Positions 48,342 to 58,918 of a DNA stretch of 64,000 nt are shown here, piece by piece; position 1 is the stretch's first letter, and each line of letters starts with the position of its first letter. Where the stretch lies: positions 434,001 to 498,000 of the forward strand of contig CAKJVC010000107.1 of assembly GCA_918026815.1 (NCBI GenBank), written 5' to 3'. The stretch comes from Chalara sp. BL73 (Eukaryota > Ascomycota > Leotiomycetes > Helotiales). The notes beneath the pieces are model-generated. The model searched no databases. It had not been told where the DNA came from and saw nothing but the letters and a program-made list of their open reading frames with translations. The translations under genes and the position numbers were made by a program.

Positions 48342-50505
48342 TCAGTTCTTCCTTCGGCGCTTGCTGGGACTTCGTATCCCACCATTCACACTTTTCCGAT
48401 CAACCTCCTCAACATCATTTTCTGGCGTATCGGGTGTCTCGGTGATACGGTCATTCGTACCATCCATCCCCAAATCGAAATGACTCTCTCCCAACCCTTG
48501 ATCTCCATAATTGAATGCATAATCTGCGTTTGGACCAGGACTGCTTCCATTGTAGAATGCACCAGAGTCAATATATTGGTCTAGATCAAGATGCGAGGCG
48601 TCGATATTCGAACTCAGATCCCCATTGAAGTAAGAATCGCCGTTCAGGCCAGGAATTGAGCCCGATGGCGAGAGAGGGGTAACTGCGCGCTTCAGGCCGT
48701 CGATCTTATAGTCTTGCTCTCTTTGCATGCCTAGAATCTTGTCGAGCTCGTCATTACTCATTTGAAATTGATCGAGGGATGGGACGGGTGGAGGTGTGGG
48801 TGAAACGAGGGCGTTGTTGGTGCCAGGAGCGGAGGTTTGGTTGGCGATCATGTTTAACATAGTATCGCGTTGCTGCGGAGTGAGAGGCGAATTGCCGTTT
48901 GCATTTTCGTAGTGCGATAGGACTTGGTCAAACTCCATACCCTTATGATCTGATCCTGTCATCGCGTTGGTATTATTGATGAGGTCCATCATATCTTGTT
49001 GTGGAACTTCATTTTCAACCTTGATCTGAGACGAGTCTGCGGGAGAAGTGTCAAAGAGCTCCTCCACTGCACCATTTTGCGGAGTTTGAGGATTTCGGGA
49101 TTGCGGGGTGGAGGTATTGGATGCGGCCTGGGCTTGATTGCTTTGAGGTGGCATTAGTAACCTTTGTTGTCTCCGGTATGGGCTAACATTTCCAGGAGGC
49201 TGCGACTGCCTGTTTTGGATATCCCCCATGTCTACAACATTACCTTGTTGTTGTGGCTGGCCACTCGGAATGCCGTTGGCAAACATATTTGCAATATCTG
49301 GAGGCACTCCACCTTGTCCATCCAGGCTACGATTGTAGACTGTTGCAAGGAATGTCAAAATAGCGTTGATGGAGCTTTCATGGCGATCGTGCAGTGATTG
49401 AAAAGCCATGGCTTGCTGGAAGAGTTGGTTGTGCTCCTTTCGTAATCGGTTGATGGCTTGTAAAATATTACTCTGTTGCTTCTGGATATCTGCGATCTCC
49501 TTATGTACCAGAGCCATCTCTCTTTTCTGGAGTGGGCCAGATTCTGGTACCGCAGAGATAGCTCTGCTTGTGCTTGGTGGATTGTTGGGATAATATGGGT
49601 TGATATCTTCAACATCTCCTTCATCATCGCTTTCCCTACCATTTTGCTGCTCCTCTTTAACATGTTTGTCCTTATTAGTGGCTCGTGGCCCCTTTCCAGT
49701 TCCACCCTTAGGTTTGTTGATAAGCCAGAGCAGGTTCGGATGTCCACGTTTGAAGAATGGGTTGTAGTATTCGCTGGGGCTCTTGTTCTTCCTCTCACTA
49801 GCCTTCATCGAGTTGTCTGACAATCCCACCCGTTTGTGAAATCCATACATGTTGAGCTGACGAACGAACGAAGCATAGTTGTTGTGCTTGAACAATTCGG
49901 GTATCAGCGTCTTAGCAAACTCATCCTCGTCCAAAACAACAAACGAATCGCCCCTATCTGACCATCGAATCAAGTCGGTATTCTTTCCGTCATCGAGAAA
50001 ACTTTTATCCATTAGCAAAAGTAAATATGTACGAGGAAAGATGTACCTACCTGCTCAGCTTTTGTACAAACGGTGGGATCTGCTTCCGCTTTGCTTGCGC
50101 CTCTCTCTTAGCTACTGCAGCTTTCTCTTCCAACAATTCGATATTATCGGTCTCTTCCAATGGGGCTGCTTGATTCTGCGCATCCACAACCATATCATCC
50201 CCAAACTGGCCCCAAGATTCAACTGATTGATCGTATGGTGTCCGTTGCGTGGTCTGGATAAGCTGTCGATTCATGGGCCGCCGCGCAAGTTGCGTAGAGG
50301 TTGTAGGGGTAGAATCATATCCAGACTGGGATATTGCGACACCATTGTAATTATTATTCATATTGTTGAAAGCCGTTTGGTCGGGAGCCTGGGCCCACAT
50401 CATGTAGTCTGCATTAGGCATTGTAGGGTATGCTTGATGTGTCGGCGGCCCATGGAGCACTGGCGACCCAGGAGCTTGTCGTTTGCGGGGATTGGCAGGA
50501 GGCAT
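48342..50505 (-). CDS. HSF1: Heat shock transcription factor HSF1
   Basis: Trimeric activator that binds nGAAn heat-shock elements. Exons 50051-50505 and 48342-50001, joined across a 49-nt phase-2 intron (GTAGGT donor, GCTAATGG branch, AAG acceptor), give 704 residues. The intron falls inside the DNA-binding domain and the splice restores FVQKLSSFLDDGKNTDLIRW. The domain continues FAKTLIPELFKHNNYASFVR, QLNMYGFHKR (about 200-209) and YYNPFFKRGHPNLLWLINK. The ATG at 50505 (MPPANPRKRQAPG) is chosen because no ATG lies further upstream in frame. A coiled coil for trimerisation spans LVHKEIADIQKQQSNILQAI to LRKEHNQLFQQAMAFQSLHD. The rest is a Gln/Asn/Ser-rich activation region with a basic end (SPSKRRRKN). 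Expected nuclear and essential. Confidence 0.96.
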
Positions 50506-51842
50506 CTGTTCGTACACTCAACAGGGTATTTATTGGGTAGTGCGAGAAGACGTGCTGGAATGGACTTGTCCTCGCAGGCGTGAGTAGCTGAAGATATCCA
50601 GGGTTTGATCAAGGCTGACTGCAGCCTTCCTAATCGCTTCAGGCTTTCTTTTTGTGCAACAACAGCCTCGAATTGCCCTGCCTAAAATAGATGTGTGACG
50701 GCGCGCCCAGTTTGTTTGCTGCCTCTCGAAGAGGGCGATTCTGGTTTGAGCGCGAGAGTAAAAGATTGTCCAGAGTAGACTGATCGCGGTAGACTGACAA
50801 CTTAAATAAAAAGGTCTCTCGAAAGAGAAAATGGCGGTCTTAGCCGGATAGTCTGAGAACCTTCTTCTTCCTGTAGTATTGTCACTTTGAAAGCGGATCG
50901 AAGGGTGGTGCAGATAATTCGTTGTTCTCAGGTCAATGCGGGGAGTCCGGAAAGCTGCAGCTGGCTACCGTTTTTTGAGATGTAAAAGTTAAATGGTTTC
51001 GTAGACGTCCAAGCCTTGCGAGGCTTTCAGTTAGGTTTCAAGTATGGTAGCGAATGGCAGATTGGTGAGAGCGATTCTGGGCTTTAGACTGCCAGCGCAG
51101 ATGCTGTATCCTTTGTGGGGGTGAGTGGGTTGAGCAATAATATTTGGCATGGTTGGTATGATATGCTAACTGCATATTTAATGGCACGTCAGACTGTCGA
51201 GGTACAGAACGGATGGAGTCACGATCACCAATCAAATTGCTAGTGAGCAAGGCTATTAATAACCTTAATTTTCTTCAACTCAGCCTTGTCTGTAGCTGGT
51301 CGTTTGACGTGTCAGCAGGGAATAGCGAGACGATAAGATATCATATCCTCCAAAGTTATCCTTTTGGGACCTTCCGGATTTCATAACACGTGAGTCGATT
51401 GACACCAAAGAACTGAGATGTGAAACCTGCATTACGTGCTGCGCAATGCTATACCTTTGAGCAGCATTTTACCAATTGAAAACAATTGCCTAAATCATGT
51501 AAAGTATCAATGGAATCATCCACTCAAAGACTTCACATTTATTTGACATTTATCTTCAACAGAGGACGAACCTGGCTCCGCTGCCAAAAATTTGCCATCG
51601 CAGGCATCATGATTCTTCTCAGTTCCTGGCATGGATTCCTTCTTGTTAATATTTCTCTCCCTTGAAAACGCGTGCCAATGTCTGCAGATACAGCTACGCT
51701 ACCTGGTTCGTGAATGCTATTCAGAAGACCGCATTAATAGCGATCTATTGACGGCTGCTTCTACTGCAGCCAAGTTGATCATCCTCGGGAGTCTATATGG
51801 GGAGATAAGTGCAAGCTTTTGCTTGTTCGACCTAGAAAATCC
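50506..51842. other. Region between HSF1 start and CWC27 end
   Basis: About 1.3 kb with no supportable gene. It would contain the long 5' leader and promoter of HSF1, including a possible heat-shock half-element at 50857-50864, and the CWC27 3' flank. Confidence 0.5.
50857..50864. promoter_or_regulatory. Possible heat-shock element upstream of HSF1
   Basis: GAACCTTC forms one inverted GAA-nn-TTC pair, followed by TTCTTCC, 352 bp upstream of the HSF1 start codon. HSF1 autoregulation is known in fungi, but a full element needs three alternating units and the third here is out of phase. Weak. Confidence 0.25.
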
Positions 51843-53462
51843 TCATTTCGCCCCTCTCCCAGCTAATGCGCTGCTCCTAGACAGCTTTTCATTTCTGGCC
51901 TGATCCCATGCTCTGCCACTGCCACCAGACTTTGCTTCCCGTTGAGCTCTTTTCTCCTCCTTCAATGTCCTAGCTTTCTCTCTGGGATCAATGACCACTA
52001 GCTCTTCGTCGGCCTTCTTTCGATAAGTTAGATCCTTGCCTAATTTATCCTCCTTGAAGCTCAGGGTGTGTGATAGCCACCCTGCATCGTCTTCATCATC
52101 ATCGCTTTGCTTCTCAGCTTGCGCATCCCATTTAGAGCAAGACTGACAATTTGCGATGAAGTGTAAATCACATAGCACAGCTTCTTCGTCATCGTCATCT
52201 GCTGGGGCCTTCATTGGGGCATCTTCTAGCTGGGATGTAAACTTGGGATCTGATTTGGATGGTTCTGCTTGTGCAAGTTGTTCTCTGAAAGCAATAAGGA
52301 TATCTAGCGATCTTTGATCACCGTCTCTCGAGACCCCCGGGTGACGCTTGCGGCCACGGACAGCTGTTGCTGGTATCATTGCCTCCAATGCAGACTTCTT
52401 CTTCTCCTTTACAGGGGCAAGATTGACGTTCCGCCTCATGGATGCCTTCAACGCCGCGATTTGGGCATTCGTCCGCTCAAGCAATGAAGACACCTTCTCC
52501 ACTGGCTCCGGCTCTGGTGATGATGATACATTTCTCTCAACCTTCTTGGGTGGCTCAGGAACTGCCTTGGAAACCGGTTCTGGCTCGGGTGATGATTCCA
52601 CAGATATTGGCTTCGCCACCTTTTTCTTTATCTCCTTCTTAGGCTGAGTTTTAGACACGGGCTCAGACTCCTCAAAATCTGCCACAATCCTCGTATCAAA
52701 CTTTGCCTTCTTCATCACAGGTTCAGCCTCCTCCCCCTCCTCATCCCCAAAACTCAGGAGCTGCTTGCCAGCCTTCCTCTTCTTTTTCTTCTCGGTCTTC
52801 TTTTCCGTCGCGAGCACCAGCGCAACCCTCTCTCTTCTCACCATATCCTTGAACGGATTGACCAGCACCTCCACATTCGTAATCTTGACAGGATAAACCG
52901 GTCGCTCATTCTCACCGACCTCCATCTCTCCCATGCGCGCAACATTATATATCGTCTCGCCTTCCACCCGTCCAAAAAGCGTGTTCTTCCCCTGCAACTC
53001 GCCAGTAACACCAAGCGTAATAAAAAACTGACTGCCATTCGTGCCCTCTCCTGGAATGCCCTGCCCCTCATTCGCCATACCCAGCAGACCTCTGCGATTA
53101 AACTTCAGCCTGCTATGGAATTCATCTTTGAACCCCACGCCTGTCGGACCCTTATTCCTCCCTCTCCTCTCCTCCTCAGGCCATATGCCATGCTCCTCCC
53201 TCGACTCATTGTGCACGCCACCATCATATATTGACTCCCCACCATTCCCGGTACCGGTAGGATCGCCACCTTGGAGAATGAAGCCGGGAATTAAGCGGTG
53301 GAAGATTGTGTTGTTGTAGTAGCCATCTAGACAGTGCTGGAGGAAATTTCGACATGTGAGAGGTGTTTGCTGTGCAAAGAGCTCAAGGGAGATGTCGCCT
53401 GAGGTTGTGTGTAAAATGCAAGAGCCTGTTGGCTGGGGCTCGAGGTTATATATCTCAGACAT
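51843..53462 (-). CDS. CWC27: Spliceosomal peptidyl-prolyl isomerase CWC27
   Basis: Cyclophilin-type protein of the spliceosome (NTC/activated Bact complex). Single exon, 539 residues from the ATG at 53462. The cyclophil domain spans about residues 1-205: SCILHTTSGDISLELFAQQT, TPLTCRNFLQHCLDGYYNNT, IFHRLIPGFILQGGDPTGTG, LKFNRRGLLGMANEG, NGSQFFITLG and LQGKNTLFGRVEGETIYNVA. A fungal insertion (REEHGIWPEEERRGRNK) sits in the middle. The C-terminal half is Lys/Glu/Pro-rich and low complexity, containing repeated SSPEPEPV units and VRGRKRHPGVSRDGD, then a conserved-looking end with DDAGWLSHTLSFKEDK. In the human homologue several active-site residues differ from cyclophilin A, so isomerase activity should not be assumed. 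Confidence 0.95.
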   Translation of the reverse strand: MSEIYNLEPQPTGSCILHTTSGDISLELFAQQTPLTCRNFLQHCLDGYYNNTIFHRLIPGFILQGGDPTGTGNGGESIYDGGVHNESREEHGIWPEEERRGRNKGPTGVGFKDEFHSRLKFNRRGLLGMANEGQGIPGEGTNGSQFFITLGVTGELQGKNTLFGRVEGETIYNVARMGEMEVGENERPVYPVKITNVEVLVNPFKDMVRRERVALVLATEKKTEKKKKRKAGKQLLSFGDEEGEEAEPVMKKAKFDTRIVADFEESEPVSKTQPKKEIKKKVAKPISVESSPEPEPVSKAVPEPPKKVERNVSSSPEPEPVEKVSSLLERTNAQIAALKASMRRNVNLAPVKEKKKSALEAMIPATAVRGRKRHPGVSRDGDQRSLDILIAFREQLAQAEPSKSDPKFTSQLEDAPMKAPADDDDEEAVLCDLHFIANCQSCSKWDAQAEKQSDDDEDDAGWLSHTLSFKEDKLGKDLTYRKKADEELVVIDPREKARTLKEEKRAQREAKSGGSGRAWDQARNEKLSRSSALAGRGAK

Positions 53463-53932
53463 CTCTGATGCCGCAATGAAGATTCAGAAGTTAAGGCTCG
53501 GATGAGGCTGTTGGTTTTTAATTTTTGATGCCGAATGTTTGAGGCGACAAGATGCCAAGACTAATCAGTTTAGTGGTCTGTGCACTGTGTAACCTCAACC
53601 TTCAACATGTCATTAATACGCACCTAACAGGTATATAATAGATTTCATTATTAAGTCCGTGTACCATCCTTTTTCCAACCTCAAGCCTTAAAGATTGAGT
53701 TGTCTAGAGATTAGAGATGAAACGGAGAGAGTTGCCTTATTTGTTCAAAACCGTGCAATTCGCTCGCTGGCTCCACTGGTGCCTAATTGTAGTACCTTGT
53801 CTTAACGCGCCTACTTTATTTGGAGGCTTCAACTTCTGCTGTTACGCGGAAATTATATATTTTCGATTAATCCATATAATAAGAAGACAGCCTTTGAGTT
53901 AGTTACTCTGTCAGCCGTTCTAGCTCAGGTTA
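53463..53932. other. Intergenic region upstream of CWC27
   Basis: No gene seen. Contains the CWC27 promoter. Confidence 0.5.
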
Positions 53933-54201
53933 ATGGGTACAATAACTAATCTCAGCGCTCCTCGTCTTCCTCTGCAAGTTATGTTGGATGTGCTGTTCTT
54001 CTGCGACGTTCCTACTTGAAAGCTCTTCGCTTGGCTCATAGGTACATACGTGATCCTATCGAGATTTATCAAGTGTCCATCTGTTCTCATGCAGCTGATC
54101 TATTCTTTTCCGAAGAAGAAATCAGATTCTTCAAGCCATTGAGCACGTCTCTCTCCAATTATCACGTTGTTTGCTATGGAGTGTCGATTCTCGATGGATA
54201 A
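53933..54201 (+). pseudogene. F-box gene relic with a frameshift
   Basis: From the ATG at 53933 the frame reads MGTITNLSAPRLPLQVMLDV then LFFCDVPT and stops. One frame over, KALRLAHRYIRDPIEIYQVS continues for 62 codons to a stop at 54201. Together LPLQVMLDVLFFCDVPT plus LKALRLAHRY match the F-box pattern well (LP, hydrophobic spacing, D-x-x-T-L, R-L-x-x-R). A single missing T in ACTTGAAA near 54017 would explain the break. Beyond 54201 short segments in changing frames follow to about 54955, with no recognisable domain. Most likely a dead F-box gene; a sequencing error at one base is possible for this lesion but not for the later ones. Confidence 0.5.
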
Positions 54202-55528
54202 ATGGCTTGCGGACGTTGGGCTTGAGAATCAGGAGGACTTTAATCCTCGCCGCTTGGGTCCATATGGTAATATTGCTGCATATGAGACGAAAGGAGACAC
54301 TGTTAGAGGTTATATTCGAGTTGGCCAGGGCGCACTTTGACACCTTTCTGATATTTCCAATGCCACGACTTATCAGAGTCTAGACGCCGAAAGCCACAAG
54401 TATATCGCTCCCGTCACATGTGGGAGACCATTGTTCACAAGGCCGGAGAATAGCATCAAAACCCAGCAGTTAGAATACATCAGCAGTCTGCCTTTAGCAG
54501 GCTCTCAAGCACGAGGTTATGCAATTATGCGTGATACAATCGTAAGAGTTTTCCGCGGTCGAGTGTTTGGCGATTCGAGAGGCAAGAACTCTGGATTTCG
54601 CACAGGAATCAAATATGAATACCTCAAATCATGGCTGAATTGGTTCGTGCTAAGAGAGGGACCTCCATTCTTATCAAGGCATGGTCCAGCGAAGCAGGAA
54701 ACAGAAGTTGCCTCAAGCGTATCGTGGCAGAGTGGTCTAAGAGATCGGAACACCAGGTCAGGTGTGAGAAGTCTGCTGCGGCAGAAGTTGAACAAGACCT
54801 GTAGCGAGTCTCAAGAATTCGGGAAGCCCGTTCACAATGTTACGGACCGTTATGGAAATGGTTAGTTGGTAGACCACAACTTAAGAAAGCCTATCCAGGC
54901 ATTCCATATCATTTGGGTCGTTGGTTGCCGAAGGAGGAGATTAAACGTCGTTAGTAGGAGTATAGTTACTATAGCTCCTGATGTAACTTACACGCCCCCT
55001 AACCCTGTTATACATGTAGTACGATATTTCGCAGTTACATATCATTGTACTAAAGGTTAGTGGCTAGTGCCTAGTTTTTCGCCCCACCCAATCATTCTGA
55101 ACACTCTTGGGTGTAATCAGAAATTTTGAGGTTCCAGCAGAATGCGAGGAATCAAGGACAATAACGGAAATAGACTCTGCTTCTGAGGAGAAAAATGTTG
55201 CAGACACTAAATTCAAGGTACTCAAGACGATTATAATAGGTTCTGGGCCTCTTCCCATCTGTCACATCACCCATGCCCTTCCTCATTCTGGCCTTCTCGA
55301 ACATCTTCATCGTTGGCAGATTTTCATAATAAAATTGTGTCTTGTTTCAAGAGGATATTAATTCATCCTATCGGATCTCAATAGAGAGTTTTGTTTTCCA
55401 CCGAGTGCACCTCTCATAGCCGTCATCTCTTCTTCTTTGACTCCAGCCAAAAGCTGTGCATTAGCCCACACACCCAGTATCGGCGAGTTCAATCAAACGC
55501 TAAGCTCAATGTAGCTCAATTGGGTGAT
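54202..55528. other. Region beyond the F-box relic
   Basis: Fragmented open stretches to about 54955 may be the rest of the dead F-box gene. One 144-codon ATG frame at 54431-54865 has no recognisable motif and is not called as a gene. Nothing supportable from 54960 to the phospholipase-like gene stop at 55529. Confidence 0.4.
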
Positions 55529-58500
55529 TTAATCCTTCAACGGCAAAATACCAATGAGCTTCTTTGAGTTCGCAGTTCCCATAACATCCTCCGGACTCCG
55601 GCTCAATCCCGAGCTCACTTGTCCTGCAATCGCCGGCGTCTGCCCCTTAAGCTCATACTTAAAGTCGTGACCATCGTCATGTACAGGAGCAATTAGCCTG
55701 GCACCTAGAACTCCGAAATTATCAAAAAACATCAGGATTCCGGCCTGTGAGACGACAGGCTGTGGCCCGGGGGTTATGTATTCTATATTATGAATGTTGA
55801 GGGGTACCATGAATCGATTTGCCCACTTGGATGAGTCCGGCACAAGCCTTGAGATCACATAGTTACTGAAACCTGATATGGGGTAACCCTTATAATCCTC
55901 GCCGCGATCATGGCGCAATCCAGGAAGAACTACTGTCACGGCTGTGTGGCTAGTATTCGAGCCACAGTCCGTGATTAAGCCAACTAGATCGACTATGCCA
56001 TCCTGATTGACATCGATCAAGTTCCAACTAACATTATAGTGCTGGGTAAAATTATGGCCGCTATTGATGTGCCATTTCTGTTCATTATGTCGACTTATCT
56101 TTAAGGTATCGTTTATGTCGATTTTTGGAACCCGCCAATCTTCGAACTCTAAGCTCGCCTTTTCTAGCTTTTGAAGATATCCGTTCGGATCAGCATGCCA
56201 AAGCTCAACGACTACATGAAGTTCTCCCCCATGTAAAAATGAGTATATGGAAACTATACATTGAGACGAACTGCTTTGAAGAAGGGGGTGAGTAAGCAGA
56301 GCATTTGGAGGACGCAACAATGCACTGCTCCCTGGTACTGTGGTTGTTGCCTCGATGTCATATCTGAGAGTCATGCCTTCGTCTCTTCTCTTAGCGCCTA
56401 CTTGCCAGGCCCCGAAAAACCAAAATGTTTTCTGCTTGATAGCATCGAATCCTAGTGCCAAGAACGCACTCACATTTTGATTATGTTTATAATATGATTT
56501 GACGGGGCCCACAGACGCTGACCATGGAGGGCCATCAAGTGTGATCATGTGGCTTACAAAGGTATCAATATATTAATCGCTCAAGAAACAAATTGCCGCT
56601 TACCTAATTTGTCCTCCAACTGGAAAAGTGTTAATCTGACTAGCAAGGGGACTATAACTTAATGGTTCGAATCCCCGGTATGGTGAAATAGCGTACATAT
56701 CAATAGCATGTCTATCACGTCCGTTGCAGGTGTATGTAAATAATGCCCACTGATCGCTGCCACGCGCAAACTGACCTATGACCTGAAAAATAACCGGGTC
56801 AGCATCAACGATCCCGGAGAGAAAGCCGAAACCTAAAGTACTTTTATTGGGGATTCTTCTTAGTTACTTACCGATTCGCCCATACTGCCTACTTGGCTGT
56901 TGACATTCTTGAAGTCAGGCCTAACATCTTCAATATCGTCCTGGACTAAACGAATCGAGAGATTCGGTAAGACTGAAAGGATAACATGACGGCGAGCAAA
57001 GCCACTAGGGCTTCCCCTGACAGACCCAACGAGAATTACAACAGTAGGAGTAGGGTTGAGAACAGATGCCCAAGTCGTTTTCAGGTGTGATGGTTGGAGG
57101 CACAAAACAGTCTGTGCGAGCATCGTCCACGGTTCGCCACCTCTTGACCCATATATATTAACAATTATTTCAGTTTCGTGCCCTTTCCTCACATGAATTA
57201 TTCTTCTAGACGATCGAAATTCCTTAGTATATGGGTGAAGGTTCTGATTTTCGTCAGAATATTTGACGGAGTTCAGTATACGGGCCCACGACCCGTGACC
57301 AAGCTCTTTGCCAAGACTACTTCTGTTATATTTTGTGTAATCGTAAGAATTTCTATCATCGATTTTGGTGCGAAAGTATATGTGGTCTGGATCAGACTTG
57401 TTGTGCCTGAAAAGAGGTGCAAAATTGCGGTATCCATTGCTGATATCCTCGTCAATTCGAGGGATCTGTGCAACGATCAGCAGGCTTTACATGAAGGACC
57501 CTGATAAGTATACTAATTTTAATGCCTCGTAATCATTAGGGGGAGGCCGAAGCCCTGTATGGAATGTTGAATAGACTTCATCAATTCCTGCTTGGCCTGT
57601 AGCAGATGGTCAGCCACATGGAGCGAGGGATTCTCCAATGATCTTAAATGCTGATATTCAGAAACTTTGAAGTACTGAGACGCTGCCAATGCGTAGAGCC
57701 CGATTCTTCAAGTGGATACCGAATCGAGAATCACAATTTGTAGTAGTGCTATGACAAACAGGGGGATCCGGCACTTACAGGCTTTCACATTTTGATCGAA
57801 TTGGATCAGGCTCTTAGCGCTGAATAGCTCCTTATCTCCATAAAGTGCCCATTCGTCGCCCATGTGATTTCGAACCCATAGTCCATTTGCGTTATCCTCT
57901 TCGTGTTGCCGATGGAGACAAATGTCTGCGGGGAATACAGAAGACGGTGTTGCGAAAGAAGGAGTTGCTGCCAATATCCCGGTATTATGGAACAGCCTCC
58001 GACGCGTGCGAAGATGGCCGGCCGCAAACATATCAGTCAGGTAATGTTGCGCGAATGCCTCAAGGAAATACGCCTTCTTAAGAAGGCGATTATCAAACGT
58101 CCGATGGGCTATAGCAGCCTGTTCCAATGCGGCAGTATGTCCGGCTTTATACGATTTTATAGCATCCTAAAATATATTAGAGAGCAATTAAAATTATTTC
58201 AGAAGGAAACCGGACATACGACGTTGAAATGATCCCAGTTACAGAACAATACTTGTGGATAGCCAATAGCTGTGCAAACTGTGAAGGTGAGAGCATGTTT
58301 CAGTACAAATTCGCCTGAAGAATATACCTTCTCGAACATTAGTGTGATGACGCTCGAGTAACTTAGGATTGCTCACCTGTGCTGCGTCTTCCCCATGTAC
58401 AACCCTCTCCTCAACTTCTCTTCGTTCAGCATGTAAGAGTGCAAGCGCACAAGCAAGATAACCTGGAGCACTGATATTGTGACTCCCTGGAAGGGCCAGA

Positions 58501-58918
58501 TTATTAGTGTTGTTAGCGAGCGATGCCGCGATTTTCTTGAAAAGAGCAACGCTTCGTTGAGGATCCTCATCGTAATGGTCACTGATTTGTTCTAAGCATT
58601 GGGTGCAAGGAGGAGTTTCGCATCCAAAATTTCCGTAAAAGTCCCCAGCAAGAGCGGTGATGTCGCCGAAAGAGAGGAGGAAACCATCGGCATTAAACTT
58701 GAAGTCTGCACCAGATATGTTGAAGGTGGGCCATGGTATGGTGACATTATTGCCAAGGGCAGCCTGAGAATAGAGTCAACACGAGGCAAGTGAATGATTT
58801 CAGGTGGTAAGTGGCCTACATGTTCCAGCGCTTCGTAAGTAGTATGGGCAAACGCGCCTCCAGCAAAGAAATGCCACAAAGCCAGTACGAGCAAGTAGCG
58901 CAACATCTTGTTTACCAT
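55529..58918 (-). CDS. Secreted phospholipase C-like / FG-GAP protein with a frame break
   Basis: Large secreted protein of about 980 residues. Exons: 58820-58918, 58328-58763, 58220-58278, 57779-58166, 57514-57682, 56872-57465, 56604-56782 and 55529-56552, with good GT-AG signals. The N-terminus (MVNKMLRYLLVLALWHFFAG, then GAFAHTTYEALEH) is a signal peptide followed by a likely metal-ligand histidine. The first domain resembles zinc-dependent phospholipase C/S1-P1 nuclease-type folds: DITALAGDFYGNFGCETPPC, FLEAFAQHYLTDMFAAGHLR (H-x3-D-x4-GH), HEEDNANGLWVRN and GDEWALYGD. The C-terminal half has one FG-GAP-like calcium loop, LIDVNQDGIVDLVGL. The exon lengths sum to one base short of a multiple of three: exon 57514-57682 runs into TAA before its donor. 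The break lies in or near a run of five C at 57539-57543. Either a one-base deletion, an assembly error, or an unrecognised splice. Confidence 0.7.

Noticed and set aside
54726..54745. GGCAGAGTGGTCTAAGAG, resembling a tRNA D-arm (A-box)
   Set aside because: No T-arm sequence follows at the required distance and no acceptor stem can be drawn.
56660..56680. GGTTCGAATCC, an exact match to the tRNA B-box consensus
   Set aside because: It lies inside a coding exon of the phospholipase-like gene; flanking bases cannot form the T-arm stem and no A-box is found upstream.
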